The notes under the pieces are model-generated. The model saw only the letters and a program-made list of their open reading frames with translations, was not told where the DNA came from and made no database searches. A DNA stretch of 64,000 nucleotides from Apis mellifera (taxonomy: Eukaryota > Arthropoda > Insecta > Hymenoptera > Apidae), in assembly GCF_003254395.2 (NCBI RefSeq), contig NC_037649.1, positions 1,153,001-1,217,000 of the forward strand, given 5' to 3'. Shown here piece after piece: positions 21,791-35,392 of the stretch (the stretch's first letter is position 1; each line of letters starts with the position of its first letter). Position numbers and translations under genes: made by a program.

Positions 21791-23590
21791 ATTCAATTTT
21801 CTCGTCTCTTTTTGAGCCATTATTACTATTAAATCGCATTAAACTCGTTACAAGGTCAAAAGAAAAATGTTTTTTCTCTTAGTTTCCTTGTTTTTTTTGA
21901 GGCATACTATATTAAATCGCATTAAACTCGTTAAAAGCTCGAAAGAAAAATGTTTCACTCTTATTTTCCTCATTTTTTTGAGTCATATACTAAATTTCAT
22001 TAAAGTCGTCAAAATCTCAAAGGAAAAAAATTTCATTTCTACTTTTCGAATCATTTTTATCCATTTTGAGCCATTATTAATCTTCAATTTTCTCGAAATC
22101 TCAAATCAAAAATATTTCATTTTTACTTTCTTTATTTTTTGTTAATCATACTACATTAAACCTCATTAAACTCAAAATCTTATTCATTTTGAGCCACCGA
22201 ATTAAATTTCCTTAAAAATTCTCAAATCAAAAATATTTTATTTTTACTTTCTTTATTCTTTGTTAATCATATTATACTAAATCTCATTAAACTCGTTAAA
22301 ATCTCAAAAGAAAAATATTTCACTCTTATTTTCCTCATTTCTTATGAGGCATACTATATTAAATCTCATTAAACTCGTTAAAATCGTTAAAAGCTCAAAA
22401 GAAAAATGTTTCACTCTTATTTTCCTTATTTCTTTTGAGCCATATATTAAATTTCATTAAAATCGTCAAATCTCAAAAGGAAAAAAATTTCATTCCTATT
22501 TTTCGACTCATTCTTATCCATTTTGAGCTACCATTAATCTTCGAACTCAATTTCTTCAAAATCTCAAACCAAAAATATTTCACTCTTACTTTTCTCACTC
22601 TTTGTTACTCATACTACACTAAACGTCGTTAAATTCAAAATCAAGTTATAATCTCAAAAGAAAATTTTACTCCTAATTTTTTATTTATTCTTATTCATTT
22701 TGAGCCATTATTTAATCTTCAAATTCAATTTCTTCAAAATCTCAAACCAAAAATATTTCATTCTTACTTTTCTCATTCTTTGTTAATCATATTAAACCTC
22801 ATTAAACTCGTCAAAATCTCAAAAAACAAAAATTTCATTCCTACTTTTCGACTCATTTTTATCTATTTTGAGCCACCATTAATCCTTGAACTCAATTTCC
22901 TCGAAATTTGAAACCAAAAATATTTCACTATAAATCTTATTATAAACTCAAAATCAAGTAATCTCAAAAAAAAATTTTACTCTTAATTTTTGACTTATTC
23001 TTATATCCATTTTGAGCCATTACTTAATCTTCGAAATCAATTTCTTCAAAATCACAAACCAAAAATATTTCACTCTTACTTTCTTCAATTTTATTAGTCA
23101 TACTACACTAAACTCATTAAACTCAAAATCTTATTCATTTTGAGCCACCGAATTCAATTTTCTTAAAATCTCAAATCAAAAATATTTAATCCTTACTTTT
23201 TTTATTTTTTGTTAATCATATTATAAATTAAAAAAAATTTCATTCCTACTTTTCGATTCATTCTTACCATTAATCTTCAAACTCAATTTCTTCAAAATCT
23301 CAAACCAAAAATACGTCACTCTTACTTTCCTCACCTCTTTCGATCCACATTACATCAAACCCCATCAAACCCATTAAAATCTCAAATCAAAAATATTTCA
23401 CTCTTACTTTCCTCACCCCTTTCGAGCCAAACTACACCAAACTCTCGTTGAACTCGTGAAAATCTCGAATCAAAAATATTCCACTCTTACTTTCGAGCCA
23501 TACTACCGAGCCAAACTCTCGTTAAACTCGTTAAAACCTCGAATCAAAAATATTTCACTCCTATTAAACGACGCTGCATTCAAATCTCGT
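21791..23590. repeat. Long degenerate array, about 85-bp monomers ('ttgagccat' family)
   Basis: Landmarks 'tttgagccat', 'cattaaactcgttaaaatct' and 'aaaaatatttcactcttact' recur throughout, with the GAGCCA-type core near 21815, 21900, 21979, 22067, 22190, 22344, 22437, 22525, 22700, 22870, 23017, 23141, 23420 and 23497. Spacings are multiples of about 85 bp. Toward the right end units become more GC-rich and merge into the island at 23.6 kb. The Phe/Leu/Ile-rich frames at 21867-22145 and 22435-22632 are by-products. Confidence 0.82.
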
Positions 23591-23599
23591 TGCATTAAA

Positions 23600-24130
23600 C
23601 TCTAACTAAAAATCTCTCCTCTTTACTCGTTCCACGCTCCGTACAGCCATCCTGTAGCCGCAACAGTGTGCACGACGATCGAATCGATTGGACGCGGACC
23701 ACGTTGGTTCCAGCCGAGATATATCTGTGCCGATCGAAATGAATTCCTTCGGCGGCAACCGGCTGCCTATGCTATGCTCCTCGCCGAGGCGAAAAATCAC
23801 TTAGCCTCGGATCTTATCTCGGCCTCGCCACTCCGCTCCCTTCGATGAGACGGGACGAGGGTGGAAGGGAGGCCGACGGTTGTCGTTTCGAACCCCGACC
23901 TGGCACGGATTCGCCTCTCTTCCGAAACGATAAGAATCCGATTTCCAGCGGAACCGTGGCGTGGAAAGAAGGGCGCGATGCCTTCCTTCCTGGAAGAGGA
24001 GGGGAGAGCCTTATCGAAGCCACCGATAAAATGCCGCCCCAAGCTTCCTACTTCTCGGGGAATCGGTGGTTGAATCGGCTCGTCTATGGGAAACATTCGT
24101 GGAATTTCGACCTAACTTCCCTCGATTAAG
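23600..24130. promoter_or_regulatory. CpG-rich island, possible regulatory region
   Basis: This half-kilobase is much richer in G+C and CpG than its surroundings and carries open frames on both strands in several phases, as expected of stop-poor GC DNA. No start, splice or domain evidence favours any frame. Islands like this in an AT-rich insect genome often mark promoters, enhancers or old exons; which applies here is unknown. Confidence 0.25.
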
Positions 24131-25309
24131 CTCGGCAGGCAGGGAAAGAAGGGGTGGCCTTTGAATTTGAATTTTTCTCTCTTCATCCTTTTGGGAAACA
24201 GGAAAGGATTTCAATCGTTCCTTTCGATTTTAATCATTCGAGTTACATCGGGAAATTATTATTTCATATAAATAATTATTATATAAATTATTATTAATAA
24301 ATTATTATATCAATTTATTATTAATTATCAATTATTAATTATCAATTTATTATTAATTATTATATAAATTATTATTATATAAATAAATTATTATTATTTT
24401 TTATTATATATAAATTATTATTTTTTCTTATATTTTAGATTTTTTTCGAGTGAAATAAAATTGGATGGAGAGAGAGTATTCGAATCTCGATCTTTGAATC
24501 TTCTCCCTTTTGATCGTCTATAAATTTTTCAAGTTGCATCATTTTATCTTGATCTTTAATAAACCAAAAGGAAAAGAATCTTTCGTTACTGATCGATTAT
24601 TTCGAATTTTTTCTAACTTTTGGAATTTTTTGATTTATCTGATCGAGAAGAATCTTCGAATCAACTCACTCGTAGTTCTCCATTTTCCCTATATTTCTCT
24701 CGATCGAGATTAATGTTAAACTCGACGAGTAAATAAAAGCCAGAGATGCTAAACAACAGAGAGACAGGATAGTAAAGCCTGTGTAACCACTCGTGAGCAT
24801 CTGTTCAAGCATTGTTGAAGCGACACACAATGGTGAATATTCGTTAATTCGTTGTATCATCGTCCACGAAATGCACACAGTGTAAATATGAATATACGAC
24901 GATTACGTTAAATTACAATTACCCTTGCCTCCATTTTGTTTCCGCACAGGAAGAGGATCACAATTGCTTCGTCATTTCTCACGAGCTCGGTCGGTTGGAC
25001 TGGGTTTTAACACCGTTTTTCCTCGCCGAGGAAAAATCGTTCGAGATTCCTGCGCAACCTTGGTGGAATTTTGCATACGGGAAGATTACGTTTTAAAAAA
25101 GTGAGGCACGTTTAAGGTGGACGTGTTGTGTACGCGGGTTTTCGTAATAAAAGCAACGTGGAGATATTATTAGGTGGTATCCTTAAACGTGCAACACCGC
25201 GAGAAGAGGAAGAGGAGGAAGAAATTTAGGATCAGCGAGAATAAACAGGAGAGAAATATCTTTTGATTTTATTCGCTTTGTTATACTTATCGTGGCAAGG
25301 AAATGAGAA
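24131..25309. other. AT-rich DNA with TTA-rich low complexity
   Basis: A (TTAT/ATAA)n-like low-complexity tract occupies about 24255-24430. The minus-strand frame 24666-24878 (70 codons, hydrophobic centre) is unrecognised. No gene is called. Confidence 0.35.
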
Positions 25310-25985
25310 AAGATTTTTTAGAAATGAAATCTATCTTTTTGATTTATTAAAATTTTTTCTTGTTTCTTGTAAATTATTTATTTGAAAATCTGTAGATTTT
25401 TATTTATTTCTTTGATATATTTTTTTTACATGTAAATTCTGTCTTGGATACATATTTGTTAAATTTAATCCAAATCTAAAAATAATTATAAAATAGAAGA
25501 GGGCCATTTATGGGATCCTGCTTTTGCTATCTGAAATAATATGCATTCTTTTTCTTTTATGATAATTTTCGTTCCCATTCTGTTATCAGAATCTCCAATT
25601 TCTTTGATATATCTTTTTTTATCAATTCCATGTCTTTTGAAGAATTAAAAAAATATTTTTTCTTGGATAGGTTTTAAGAATATTTTGAAAAATTCAAATC
25701 TTCACTTTTAACTTATTTTTTTCTTTTACAAAAGATAGATCTATTCGTTTTGTAAAATAATCACTTTTTATCATGCAATATTCACAGTTGAAGGAATTAT
25801 TTAATCATTTATCATATCACGATTGTAAACAATTTGCTAAACAGTCATTTGCTTGATGTTGTTTTTTCTTAATCATTGTTACTTCATTTTTATTATAATT
25901 TTTATTATCGTAATAATTGATTTATATAAATTAACCCGTCAAATTGATTTTCGTAAAATACAACATCTAGAAATAATAAAATATA
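25310..25985 (+). repeat. Dispersed repeat, copy 1 of an inverted pair
   Basis: This segment matches the reverse complement of 34125-34770 along most of its length. Shared landmarks include 'aaatctgtagatttttatt', 'ctatctgaaataatatgcat', 'ttcgttcccattctgt', 'gaaggattatttaatcattt' (one base different here) and 'taataattgatttatataaa'. This copy has about 85 extra bases near 25840-25925. There is no clear terminal repeat and no long frame, so it may be an unclassified transposon remnant or a segmental duplication. Confidence 0.85.
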
Positions 25986-28090
25986 AATGTTGCAAACAAA
26001 ACGAATAGAAATGTGATTTAATCAAATTGATTAAATCCGTGAATCTTAAATAAGATTTTTTTTTCGAACTAAATCCATTTCTTTTGCAACTTTTGTGTAA
26101 TTTAACAATTGGGAAAGTATATTTAACGATATTAAAAAAGAAACGAATTTTTAATCACTTTTAATTTTATTTTTAGATATCAATTAATCTGAGCAAGAAA
26201 ATCATTAATATTGTACAAATTTCCAATAAAATATCACAAAAATTCCTTCTCAACAATTTCTCATTCGAGGGCAAATTAGCCTGCCCAAAAAGTTTCGAAA
26301 AAGACACATAAATTTATTCATTGAGTTATAGATGAGAATATTAATCGAACATCATTTTGATTAGCGGTGGCAATAAAAAAAGTGTCAAAAATCGCAATAA
26401 TACACGCGAGAGATCCTATCCCTCCTCTCATTCTTCTTTTTCGCTGGCTGTAATTTATGACCCGTGCGGATGTCACACGTTCTTTTATTTGCCGGGTCGA
26501 GATAAGGAGCGAGACGAATAAATCTATTCGAAATATACATATAATCATAGTGATATATATACACCTCCTCCTTATTAAAATTTTCTGTCCAGAGTTTCGA
26601 AACGAGCATAACTTATCATCCTTATTAGGATAACTCGATATACAACAAGACACTATAATTTTTCTCGAGAAATCAATCGATCAATAAATTACACTCTCCG
26701 ACTCCTATTATTATTCGCACGTGCAAAGTAAACGAGTCTTCTTAACTTAACCTGTAAAAAGGAATCTGAATATCCAACAAATTTTACGCAACCACAAAAT
26801 TATTGGAACGATATTTTCATTATTTCCAAGATCCTTGCGTTGTAATAACATCTCCCCGATTCTATTAAGATTCAAAAACCACCGACAATAATATCTCGGC
26901 CACGATTAAAATTTCTTTCGCGTCCTCGCGTGTCGGACGCGTCTCCTTTCGGTGGCGCCATCTCGGCTCGTTAGGCAGGGAGGGGGGGATCTCAACGACG
27001 ATGACAACGCCACGGGTGGGGCCCCGGTGAGCCAAGCCCTCGAAATTAGGCGCCAACACGCACCCTTCCTCGTCTCGCGGAAACACAGTGTATATTGCAC
27101 GATGGGCTATCTTCGAAAGGAAATGTTTGTATAATTCGGTGACGCATGGCTGAAATAGCTTGAGAGCGACTCGTAAGTGGGGAGGGCATACTTATTGGAT
27201 GAAATTAAGTGTGAAATTGATATACCATCGCATTCGATACGTTTGGGAAAGGGGAAGGATTCTTTGTTCTTATTTGGAGTGATAATATATATGTGCTTCC
27301 TTTCTCAGAATTTTTGAGAAGTTATAAAAGAGAGAGAAATAATAAATGATCATTCAGATTTCTATTCTTTTCTTTCTTATGCAAAAAAGAATTGTTGAAT
27401 TGTTGAAAATGAACAGGTTAGGTTATAATTCTAGTTCTTTTGGTAATTTTTCTTTCTATCTCTCTTTCCATCCAATTTAAACTATATCCTTTCGCAGTAT
27501 GTCATATTTAGAAACGAATCCTGTGGAAAATTGATCGTTAAATTTACTGTGGCGCGCTCTATGAGCCACGAATCGTATTTAGAAATTTATCGCGGTTAAA
27601 CGAATGGGTTTGAAACTAGAGTTAATTGCTAATATTATCGGATTGGAAAACGATAGAGCTTAGCTTCTAGCGCTCAAGTTTAAATTAATCTTCAATTGTA
27701 TCGAAATTTTCCAATTGTTTCGTTCGAGTTCAACTCTTATTTCGAATATTTTCCCTCGAAATTAATTTTAATCGAATACGAGAAAATAATCGAGTAAAAT
27801 TATATTAAATTTAATATTATTAATAATTAGTAGTATTTATATTTATTTCGAAATATTATATAAATGTTATATTTTATATAAATAAATTAATAATTTTAAT
27901 AATTTTTATATAACAATATAATTTTAAATTTATAATATATTAATTTATAATTAATATTATATGATTAAGCGTATAAAATTTACTTTGTATGTTTTTTCAT
28001 AGTTTTTATAATTTTGATTTAGTTATTATATTTATATATTTAAAAAATATATTTAAAAAAATATAATATATTTTATTTAAAAATCATTTG
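25986..28090. other. Unique DNA, including a GC-rich island at 26.9-27.2 kb
   Basis: The island (about 26900-27190) has a G run and overlapping open frames on both strands without domains. The stretch near 26270-26320 (cctgcccaaaaagtttcg) is faintly like a mariner end but has no partner. The rest is AT-rich; 27790-28090 is nearly pure A/T. Confidence 0.35.
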
Positions 28091-30320
28091 TACCAAAAGA
28101 AAATCTCTTACTAACGTAAAATATATGATACGATTCAACGATAATGATGTTCATTCAACGAAAATGATTCTTCTGCTTCTTTAATTCTAAGATTATTTTC
28201 TAATCAATATTTATTAATGGTAAACTATAATAAATAGATAAATTTTTTAAATTTGATTTCGATTCGAGAAATAGTAAATTCTTTCATGTTAAGAATATAA
28301 TTTTTAAGAATATAAGATATTTTAAGAATATAAATAGAAAAATAATTTAACTGTTATATATATATAATATTGAATAAAATCTAAAACGATTAAAAATTAA
28401 GTTGAATAAAAGAAAAGTATAATTAAATGTTAAAAATATAATTAAAAGTTAAAAGTAAAAGTAAATTAGAAGAATAAAAAAATGAAGATGTAATAAATTA
28501 TATAAAATTAATATTATTCATAATATATATATATATATATAAAATATATTAAATGTTATATATACATCTTATATATACATACATATATAAATAATGAAGC
28601 AATAAACAAGATTGCTTCTCCCTTCCTCTTACTATTAATAATTTCGTGGGAAAAAGAGGAGACGATTACCATTTTTAATATACGTTTCGCGAATTTTCCA
28701 ATAAAGTAGAAATGTACGAATATCAATAACTCTGTAAAACGTTAATACTTTCGTATCAACGGAATCACAAACAGAAAGACACGGGATTTCATCCATCCAC
28801 GTGATGTAAATTTTAATAATTACGTTATACACACACACACACATATAAATATATATATATAAATGAGATTTAACGTATATGGGATTTACGGTGCCACACG
28901 TTCGGCTTAACAGCGCCGTTTCCCTTTCGTATTGCACTGGGTGAAACGGTTAAATACGCGTTTAAAATGTAAAACAGGGGGAGAGGGGTTAGAAATATAT
29001 TGCACGCGTAAAGAATTAATGTTTAACGTTGATTATAAATTTCTTTCCACAACCTTTCGAGCTTATTTTATATATATATATTCTTTTTTTTTTTTTAAGG
29101 ATGATTCGACTTCAACGTTTATGAACCTGCTCATGAATATAAAGTCGTTGGAATAAATGAAGGCAAAAATGAATGAAACGGGAGAGAATAAATGATGGTT
29201 AAGGGTGATAATTAGAATGGGGATTTTTACACGCGGAGAAGAAGCTCCGCAAAGGGGGATAGGAAAATGTGAAGCTGTGCAATAATTTAACTTTCACTTC
29301 GAGTCGCGTTATAAATTACTTTAACACGTTAATTGTAAAACGAAAGGATATAGGAATTATGAAAGGGAGGAAGGAAGAATCGTTCTCTTCTTAATTGTCA
29401 ACTTAGAAATATGAATTTGTCAAGAATAAAATTTAAATTAAATATATGTATATATAAAATTGAAATGATAAATTGGTTAGAATAATTTATAGAGAATGGT
29501 TTTTTTTTTTATTGAAATATTTATTTCATTTGAAATCACAAGAATTTTCGATGACAAGAATATGAAATGGTAGATGAGATATGTCAAAATTACAAAAAAA
29601 ATATCCTATTTTAAATTTCATTTATCCATTGCGAAGGATAATATAAGAAATTGGCACGATTTAAAACTAATTCGACACGGATGCTCGTTTCGATTTCGTT
29701 ATAAGAATTTTTATCATTTTAGAATCGTTAAAAGTCCTTCAAAGGAAACCGCACCCAATCGTGAGAGAAAGTTCAATACGCCTACACACTGGTCATTGAA
29801 TTATCGACCTCGTGCTCCAGAGATTGTTTTTAATTCATCGATCTTTTGTTTTTCTTTTTTTCAAATATTTCGATATCTTTTTTTCGATTCAACCAAATTC
29901 AAATCACACTTTATTGCTCTCTTTTTAAAAGAAGATTAAACGATTCTCGTAACTTTAATTAACAATTTAAAAAGCTTATTACCTGATGATTTATCAAAAA
30001 AGAAAAAAAACATTACTTTCTTTAAAATTTGTATAAATCCGAAAATCAATTGGATTGATCAAAATTTTTAATCCAATAATCCTAAAAAAAAATTTAAAAA
30101 TTATACATTAATTATATTTCACATAAAACCAATTTATGCAACATATATTACACTCATCTCTACGATCTAACAAAAAAAAAGAATATCAGCATTCCATTTC
30201 ACATAAAACCAATATGTACTTGTACGACGCATACAAACGCACGATTTCTTATTACTCGTCTCATTCCAATGAAAAAGCCAAAAAAAAAAAAGAAAAAGAA
30301 TACCACAAGACACAAGAGAT
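28091..30320. other. AT-rich DNA with microsatellites, no gene recognised
   Basis: (TA)n occurs near 28523-28541 and 28850-28862, and (AC)n near 28827-28842. Open frames (for example 29574-29939) are Phe/Lys/Asn-rich with no domain. Confidence 0.35.
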
Positions 30321-30329
30321 TAAAATCGA

Positions 30330-30860
30330 GATCGTAGAGGTGGTAGACCGGACTCAACAACCGTGAACGAGGCGACCCGAACGGGGCCGCCGCCTGTAAG
30401 GCAAGGTAAAAGCTGCGGCGCGCGCGTAAGCCGGGCATAAGCCGTCCCACCGGTATTTTCCCTCGGTCTAGGAGATTCGTTCGCGGCGAGTTTTTCGTCT
30501 CTTCCATCACTTGGGTCCGCTCGACGGCGGGAACGAGAGGGAGTGGGGGTGGGGAGAGCGAGAGAGTGGGCAAAAGAACCGGTCCCCCCTCCCCCTCCCC
30601 ATCCTCCCGCCGGCCGAGCCGGTGTCGCGCTCGTTTGCTCCTCACTCGCGTCGAGTTGCTCCTCGTAACGTCGAGGAATGCGAAATGTAATTATAGAAGT
30701 CTTGCGCCGGAGGGGTCAATCCCCAATTGAACTCCAATTCACAACCGGGGCTGACCGGATGGACGCCGGCCCAGTCTTTTAAAACGCGGCCTTTTCGTGC
30801 CGAAGACGACTTCGGCCGAATTTGGACCAAGTTGAACCACCCTTTCGCCACGAAATCGTT
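30330..30860. promoter_or_regulatory. Strongly CpG-rich island, possible promoter or enhancer
   Basis: This is the most GC-rich segment in the window, with repeated CG dinucleotides, C/G homopolymers (30585-30605) and a GCCGAAG-acga-CTTCGGC hairpin near 30799-30816. A long minus-strand frame (30645 down to 30199) ends in poly-Phe from an A-rich tract and has no recognised domain. The composition suggests a promoter or regulatory island, but no core promoter element can be fixed. Confidence 0.3.
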
Positions 30861-33800
30861 AACAGATGTATATATTTGTGTATGTAAGATTTAGGGGATA
30901 TCGATATTAATGGATAAAAGTGCAGAGAGCAGAAAGTATATTAAAAAGATAATTAATTGTGTTGTAATGGATAGATTGTATATGATTCGAAAAATTTCCA
31001 AATTTGGTTAAATTTTGAAAGAAAAAAATATTATCCATTTCGATAGAACAAGCAAACGAAAATACAATGCTACAATTATATTCGAACGTATTATTATACT
31101 AGCCTTGCCGAAAGCATCGACACACATTTCGATAAACCGAAGAAGAAACCGAAAAACCGTTCGATTTAACCGGGTCAGCGATTCGAATGCTAAAATTAAC
31201 GGATAACGTTTGGTCGGCTGCTTGTAAATACGCGCGAGATGCGATAAAACGTCGTTCCCAAACTTTTCGACCGGGCAACGTCATCCAGGCAACGTCGTAA
31301 TAGCCGAAAATCGACGCTTTGAACGTTGAACATCTTTGACCCGGGCTAACGCGAGTTTAGTGAAGTTTAACGTTGAAATGGAGTTCTTCCTGGCTCCCAG
31401 ACAAGGCGGTACACTTACTTTTCACTCTATATACCGGATACATATACGTATATATGGAGAGGAAGAGAGAGATACAATATGCAGTGTATCAACGTGATCG
31501 CAAAGGTCTTCTATGCTATATCGGGTCTGCGGTGGTGGCCGAATAGAAGCCAAGTTTCCATGGAATGCGAAGTCAATTTATCCTTTGTGTGTCCTACTAC
31601 TACCGGCGTTCGACCGCCCGTCCCCTTTTAAGGCTCTATGTGTCTCTTTCTACTGGACAAATTCTGGATCGACGAATAAAAAGGGGATACCTTTCCATCT
31701 ATCTCCTATTTCCAGGCCAACGTTGGATCGTTGTTACCTGTAATTATTTGAAACCTGTTTTCGAAGATACGCTTTTATCTTTTAACTTTTTCGTTCGTGA
31801 AATTTTCGTCAAGCGCGTGTGTTTCGTTTCGCTCGACGAACGAGATAAGATGATTCGTCAAGAGGGAACCAGATGTCGCCACGCATCGATCGTCCTTTTT
31901 TCCTAGCAACTAGATATTATATAGGTTACGTTTCTAAACGAGACAAACGCGGTAAGATAATTGCGATCAACGAGAGGAATTAATCGAAGAGAATTGATCG
32001 AAAAATTGAAGGTATATGCTAATGCTGTTTAATAGCTGAAACGAATGCCGAAAAATGGTGTCAAAAGGTAAATGAATAATGTATACCCGAATATGAATAA
32101 TGTATGTTTTTACCTTTATTTAAATTCGCGAATGAAATAATTGGAAAGGAAAATATTTCGCCATTGTTTTCTATCCATCGGTCGTTTCGTTTATTTAAGA
32201 AAATAGGGTATATATTGTAATTAGAAACGCGTTAGAAAAATAATGCAAAGACACTCGTGTCATATTTTTTTTTTTTTTCCTTCTATTACTCGCTCGCGTA
32301 AAGATATAATTACAGATTAATTACAGGGGACAAAAGTAGCGTTCATTGTATCGGGACAGAATTACGCGTCGACTTTCTACGTACGTATAGGGAGATTTAT
32401 CTGTTGTACTGGACAATAATCTTGTCGTTAAGTTAATCGTGTCTAGACAGGAAATCTCTTATCAATTATACCTTGCAATTAATATCGATCGACTCGTTTC
32501 TCACGTCTTGTGCGTAATTCGACGATCAATTATCGGCGAGTGAATTCTAGAGTGAAATTAAATTAAATTTCGAATGGAAAATAATCAGATTCGAACGTTT
32601 CCTCTTGTAATAATATTTTCAATCTTTCGCCTCGATCGACCGTTCGGTTTTTCTTTTAATAATAAAATTGTGGTTTCAATTACGAAACGGAATGTCATTT
32701 TTCACAAACGAAAATGTCAGTTTCGATCGATATCCCAAGGACGACAGACTAGCCACTAATACCTTCGAGTATATAAATTCTACAAGTATAATTATCTCCA
32801 TGGATGAAACGATATACTATACGCCTACTTATGGGTACAGTATCGTGCAAAAGTCACCAATTATTTTAGATATCATCTTAAAATTTTCCCTCTTGTTCAA
32901 TATATTAATTAAACAATTTACAATTTACAATTTCACGCTTCTTCTAATTCGTTATTTAAATTTATTACTAAAAAAAAAAAAAAATTTGTGACTCAGAAAG
33001 ACAAATGGAATATTCATTTCCATATAATGGCGTGTAGAAACATTTCATAAAGGCGCATTACATCTCATTACAAGGCTGGTTACGTAGATAACTTCAGGAC
33101 TTTTGCGTGGGTGGCAACGAGTCGAAGAGTATGAATCTCGTCTAGGTCCAGTTTGCAACAGTCGTCGATCACAGGCTCGAATATCTTCCTGGGAATTCGG
33201 CCAAAATTAACGTCGTATTGAATTTCTTATTCGGCCATATCTCAATCACGACTCATCCGAATATACGGCGATTAAAATTTTTTTTCAAACCTTTCTCGTT
33301 CGAAATTTTCACGAGCTTTTTTTTTTTAAAATTATATTAAGAAACCAAGAACTTTTCAATTTGGGAAGAAAACTTGATACAAAATGTGTGGGACGATTTA
33401 TTTATTTATCCAAAGGAAAAGTTTTCGAAACGGAACAGAATAAAATTATTATTTATGACAAAGATTAAAACTCGTTTCTCTCTGTAATTAATAATTCCGA
33501 AATTTCGAAAATTTCCAAACACTGGAGTAAATATAAATAAAGGAAGAGGGATACACATTGCGAAATAAATAAAACGTTGAAAATGTTCTGGCAGACATCT
33601 CGAGTGACACGCTAAATATAGTCCAACTGTCTCGCGTTCCCTATACTCTCTATGCCGCGTGTGCACAGGTGTGCACGCGTTTGAAATGGAAGTAGAATTT
33701 CTGGAAAGCGACAAGTCTTGCGCCACATCTTCTCCCGCTCCCCCTCCCCCCCTCCTTTGAAACGACATAACTTAAATTAAGATTTAACAGGGTGAATAGC

Positions 33801-34124
33801 AGCCCTTGAGATACGCTTCAACGCTTCTTGGCGAACATTTACTTAAACGGAGACGATGAGTGGGAAGCAAGCATCGGTTTAATCGAGGGGACGAATTTTC
33901 GACAGGCAACGAAAATTTTCGAAAAGAAATTTTTCCACGCTGCGTGCTCTTCTCTCGATCAGTTCTTTATCTTGATAAAGGACAAAGCTCTAAGAAATTT
34001 TCTCGGTTTAATTTCAATGTAAAAATCGATCTTTTCTGAAAATTTGTTGTCAGAAAGGAACAGGAACACCTCTCAGTCGCTTCTTTGTCTTTTGTATTCA
34101 TAATTAGGGTTTTTGATTTTGTGC
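30861..34124. other. Mixed AT-rich and GC-richer DNA, no gene recognised
   Basis: A donor-like site (AA|GTAAGTGT, minus strand, near 31400-31408) lacks a coding exon. Plus-strand frames 31565-31906 and 33828-34022 are open but unrecognised; the latter lies between a TGA and a TAA and could at most be a terminal exon. Poly-A lies near 32971-32983. Confidence 0.35.
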
Positions 34125-34770
34125 ATTATTATTTCTAGATTTGTTTGTTATTTTATTTTGTTTGTTAATTTATATAGATCAATTATTATATAGATCAAGT
34201 TGTTTGTTTGCAATCGTGATATGATAAATGATTAAATAATCCTTCAACAGTGAATTTTGCATGATAAAAGAAGTGATTATTTTACAAAACGAATAGATCT
34301 ACGTGAGAAATAATTTCGATAATGCGTTTTGTAAAAGAAAAAAAATAAGTTAAAAAGTAAGATTTTTCAAGATTTTTTCAAAACCTATCCAAAAAAATAT
34401 ATTTTTATATTTTGCCTATTTAGCTAAGGATATTGGCCAAGTCTTCAAAAGAATTGATAAAAATTGATAAAAAAGATATATCAATGAAATTAGAGACTCT
34501 GACGACAGAATGGGAATGAAAATTATGGTAAAAGAAAAAGAATGCATATTATTTCAGATAGCAAAAATGAAAACAGGATTCCATAGATGACTTTCTTCAC
34601 GTGTTTTATAATTATTTTTAGATTTGCATTAAATTTACCAAATATTCAAAACAGAATTTACATGTAAAAAATATATATCAAAGAAGTAAATAAAAATCTA
34701 CAGATTTTTATATAAATAATTCACAAGAAACTGCATTTTAACATGAATCAAAAAAGATACATTTCAATTC
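34125..34770 (-). repeat. Dispersed repeat, copy 2 of an inverted pair
   Basis: This is the reverse-complement partner of 25310-25985, about 8.1 kb away. It is diverged by substitutions and small indels, and it lacks the 85-bp insertion of the other copy. Confidence 0.85.
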
Positions 34771-35348
34771 AACAAAACCTATACACAATCACTATTCTGT
34801 TTCTCATAAAAAGATCTATTCCATTCCTAGAATTGAAGAGTAAAAAGAAAGAAAAAAAAGAAACAGTTGGAATAATTGAATACGAATAATACATCATATT
34901 TATTTCAACCAACCTCTCGTTTTACAAGAAAATGAAAATACACCAACGTGTCCTTCGTTGATTAAAAGGGGTGCAATTCGTCCATCCAGCTACCCTTGTC
35001 CTCCTGGTCCTCGCAATATCCCTTATACGAGGTATCCCCGAGGACGAGAACCATCTCAAAACTGTACGTGCAACAACTGCTCTCCCCCCTCCTCCCTCTT
35101 GAAACAGGAGACGTTATATGGAGGAAAATTGATTTCCATATTCGAAACGAATAACGAAACGAATTATCAGAGGCGGAAAATCGCTTCCACCTCGGACAAT
35201 ACCAGCTTTTCGAGTTATATATTTTTTTTTTTTTATTAAATTTCGCGAGATATATAGCACACACGAAATGGTTAACTCGTTTTTTAACACCTCGCCAACG
35301 GGCGGGGCGCGCGATGCAATTAATTCTTTCACAGGTATCAATTCGTGC

Positions 35349-35392
<44 letters not shown>

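Noticed and set aside
24666..24878. 70-codon minus-strand frame with a hydrophobic centre
   Set aside because: It looks protein-like, but I recognise no family and see no convincing splice or promoter signals; kept out for lack of support.
26270..26330. Possible mariner end (cctgcccaaaaagtttcg)
   Set aside because: No inverted partner, TA duplication or transposase fragment is found nearby.
30199..30645. 148-codon minus-strand frame in the CpG island
   Set aside because: GC-rich DNA is stop-poor. The frame ends in poly-Phe from an A-rich tract and has no recognised domain or matching splice donor.
33828..34022. Plus-strand frame with mixed, protein-like composition
   Set aside because: It has a TGA immediately upstream and no good acceptor, starts on TTG, and is unrecognised.
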